Below, one piece after another: positions 5,802-6,165 of a DNA stretch of 6,165 nucleotides. Made by a program: the position numbers and the translations under genes. The DNA lies in the NCBI GenBank assembly GCA_946056455.1, contig CAMGJS010000063.1, positions 1 through 6,165 on the forward strand, given 5' to 3'. Each line of letters begins with the position of its first letter. The first letter of the stretch is position 1. This stretch comes from an uncultured Clostridia bacterium (GTDB lineage Bacteria; Bacillota; Clostridia; Oscillospirales; Ruminococcaceae). Under the pieces are notes generated by a model. That model saw only the letters and a program-made list of their open reading frames with translations, did not search any database and was not told the origin of the DNA.

Positions 5802-6165
5802 TCAGCGTTTCAGTTTTTGCGCAATGCCGTCAATACAATCGCTTTCTGGAACAAATACCGCAAATTCCTTTGAGCCGTTCTCTGTAATCTGCAACATTGT
5901 GTTTATAAAAACTATGTTGTTATCGTTTTTAACGACAGATGAGGCCAAGTCCCTGCATCGTTCGGGAGTGGAAATATCCACAAGCATATGTAACTGCTCC
6001 GAAAGAGCGTTGCAGAACTGCGCCGAAACGATGTTTGTCATCTCAAAGATGACCGACTCGTCCATTTCGTTCAAATCGTCCCACGAGGAAATTTTCTTTT
6101 CATAATAGGCCCAAAGAAATCGCTGAGTTTCTCGAGAGTGTTAAAAGGGATGTCAATGTCTTTGG
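5802..6165 (-). CDS. CheC/CheX-type chemotaxis phosphatase, C-terminal part (5' end beyond window; apparent frameshift)
   Basis: CheC/CheX/FliY proteins dephosphorylate CheY-P. The active-site pattern of this family, S/D-x3-E-x2-N-x22-P, is met exactly: S in DESVIFEMTN, then E, N, and 22 residues to P in DISTP. The helix after it (SAQFCNALSEQL) fits the family, and the end (EFAVFVPESDCIDGIAQKLKR) is a strand plus helix. The open reading from 6140 down to the TGA at 5802-5804 has no good start: TTG at 6072-6074 or ATG at 6063-6065, neither with a clear binding site. The frame upstream, DIDIPFNTLEKLSDFFG, enters from the window edge and would end at TGA 6071-6073. Restoring one G in the run at 6110-6112 joins them as SDFFGAYYEKKISSWDDLNEMDES. 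I therefore treat it as one gene. The family call is moderately sure; CheC versus CheX is not resolved. Confidence 0.65.

Noticed and set aside
5716..6105. Plus-strand open frame of 129 codons over the eno start and the CheC-like gene
   Set aside because: It is antisense to the CheC-like gene, whose active-site spacing fits exactly, and reads through the eno promoter and hairpin. Its composition looks like a chance frame.

Overview
The window looks like chromosomal DNA of an anaerobic, Gram-positive Clostridia-type bacterium (Oscillospiraceae/Lachnospiraceae-like). The evidence is strong AGGAG-type ribosome binding sites, sigma-A-type promoters, an [FeFe]-hydrogenase-like sensor protein and an NhaC-family antiporter. 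The species cannot be fixed from sequence alone. Every gene I can support lies on the minus strand, so transcription runs from high to low coordinates. I see no tRNA, rRNA, CRISPR, insertion sequence or phage gene.

Layout in transcription order: (1) 6165-5802, the C-terminal part of a CheC/CheX-type chemotaxis phosphatase, cut by the window edge and carrying an apparent 1-nt frameshift at 6110-6112. (2) 5739-4471, enolase (eno), preceded by a hairpin plus six T that overlaps its ribosome binding site. (3) 4391-2961, adenylosuccinate lyase (purB) of the long, eukaryote-like type, with a textbook promoter whose -10 box lies in a long imperfect inverted repeat. (4) 2890-1005, one soluble sensor gene split by a 1-nt frameshift at 2599-2601. 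Its parts in order are a 2[4Fe-4S] ferredoxin domain, an [FeFe]-hydrogenase H-cluster-like domain, a four-Cys FeS domain and a methyl-accepting chemotaxis signalling domain. It is followed by a strong hairpin terminator. (5) 839-1, the N-terminal 279 residues of an NhaC-family Na+/H+ antiporter with its own promoter; it continues beyond the window.

eno and purB are housekeeping genes of glycolysis and purine synthesis. The CheC-like gene and the hydrogenase-like receptor suggest redox- or H2-linked input to chemotaxis or another signalling pathway, but no kinase or response regulator is in view. The two frameshifts are the same kind of lesion: one base short in a homopolymer, with coherent protein on both sides. 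This makes sequencing or assembly error at least as likely as gene decay.

The most interesting points are the hydrogenase-like cytoplasmic receptor and the similar 5' regions of eno and purB. In both, a read-through transcript could fold over the ribosome binding site, while a transcript from the gene's own promoter would start within or after the upstream arm of the hairpin.
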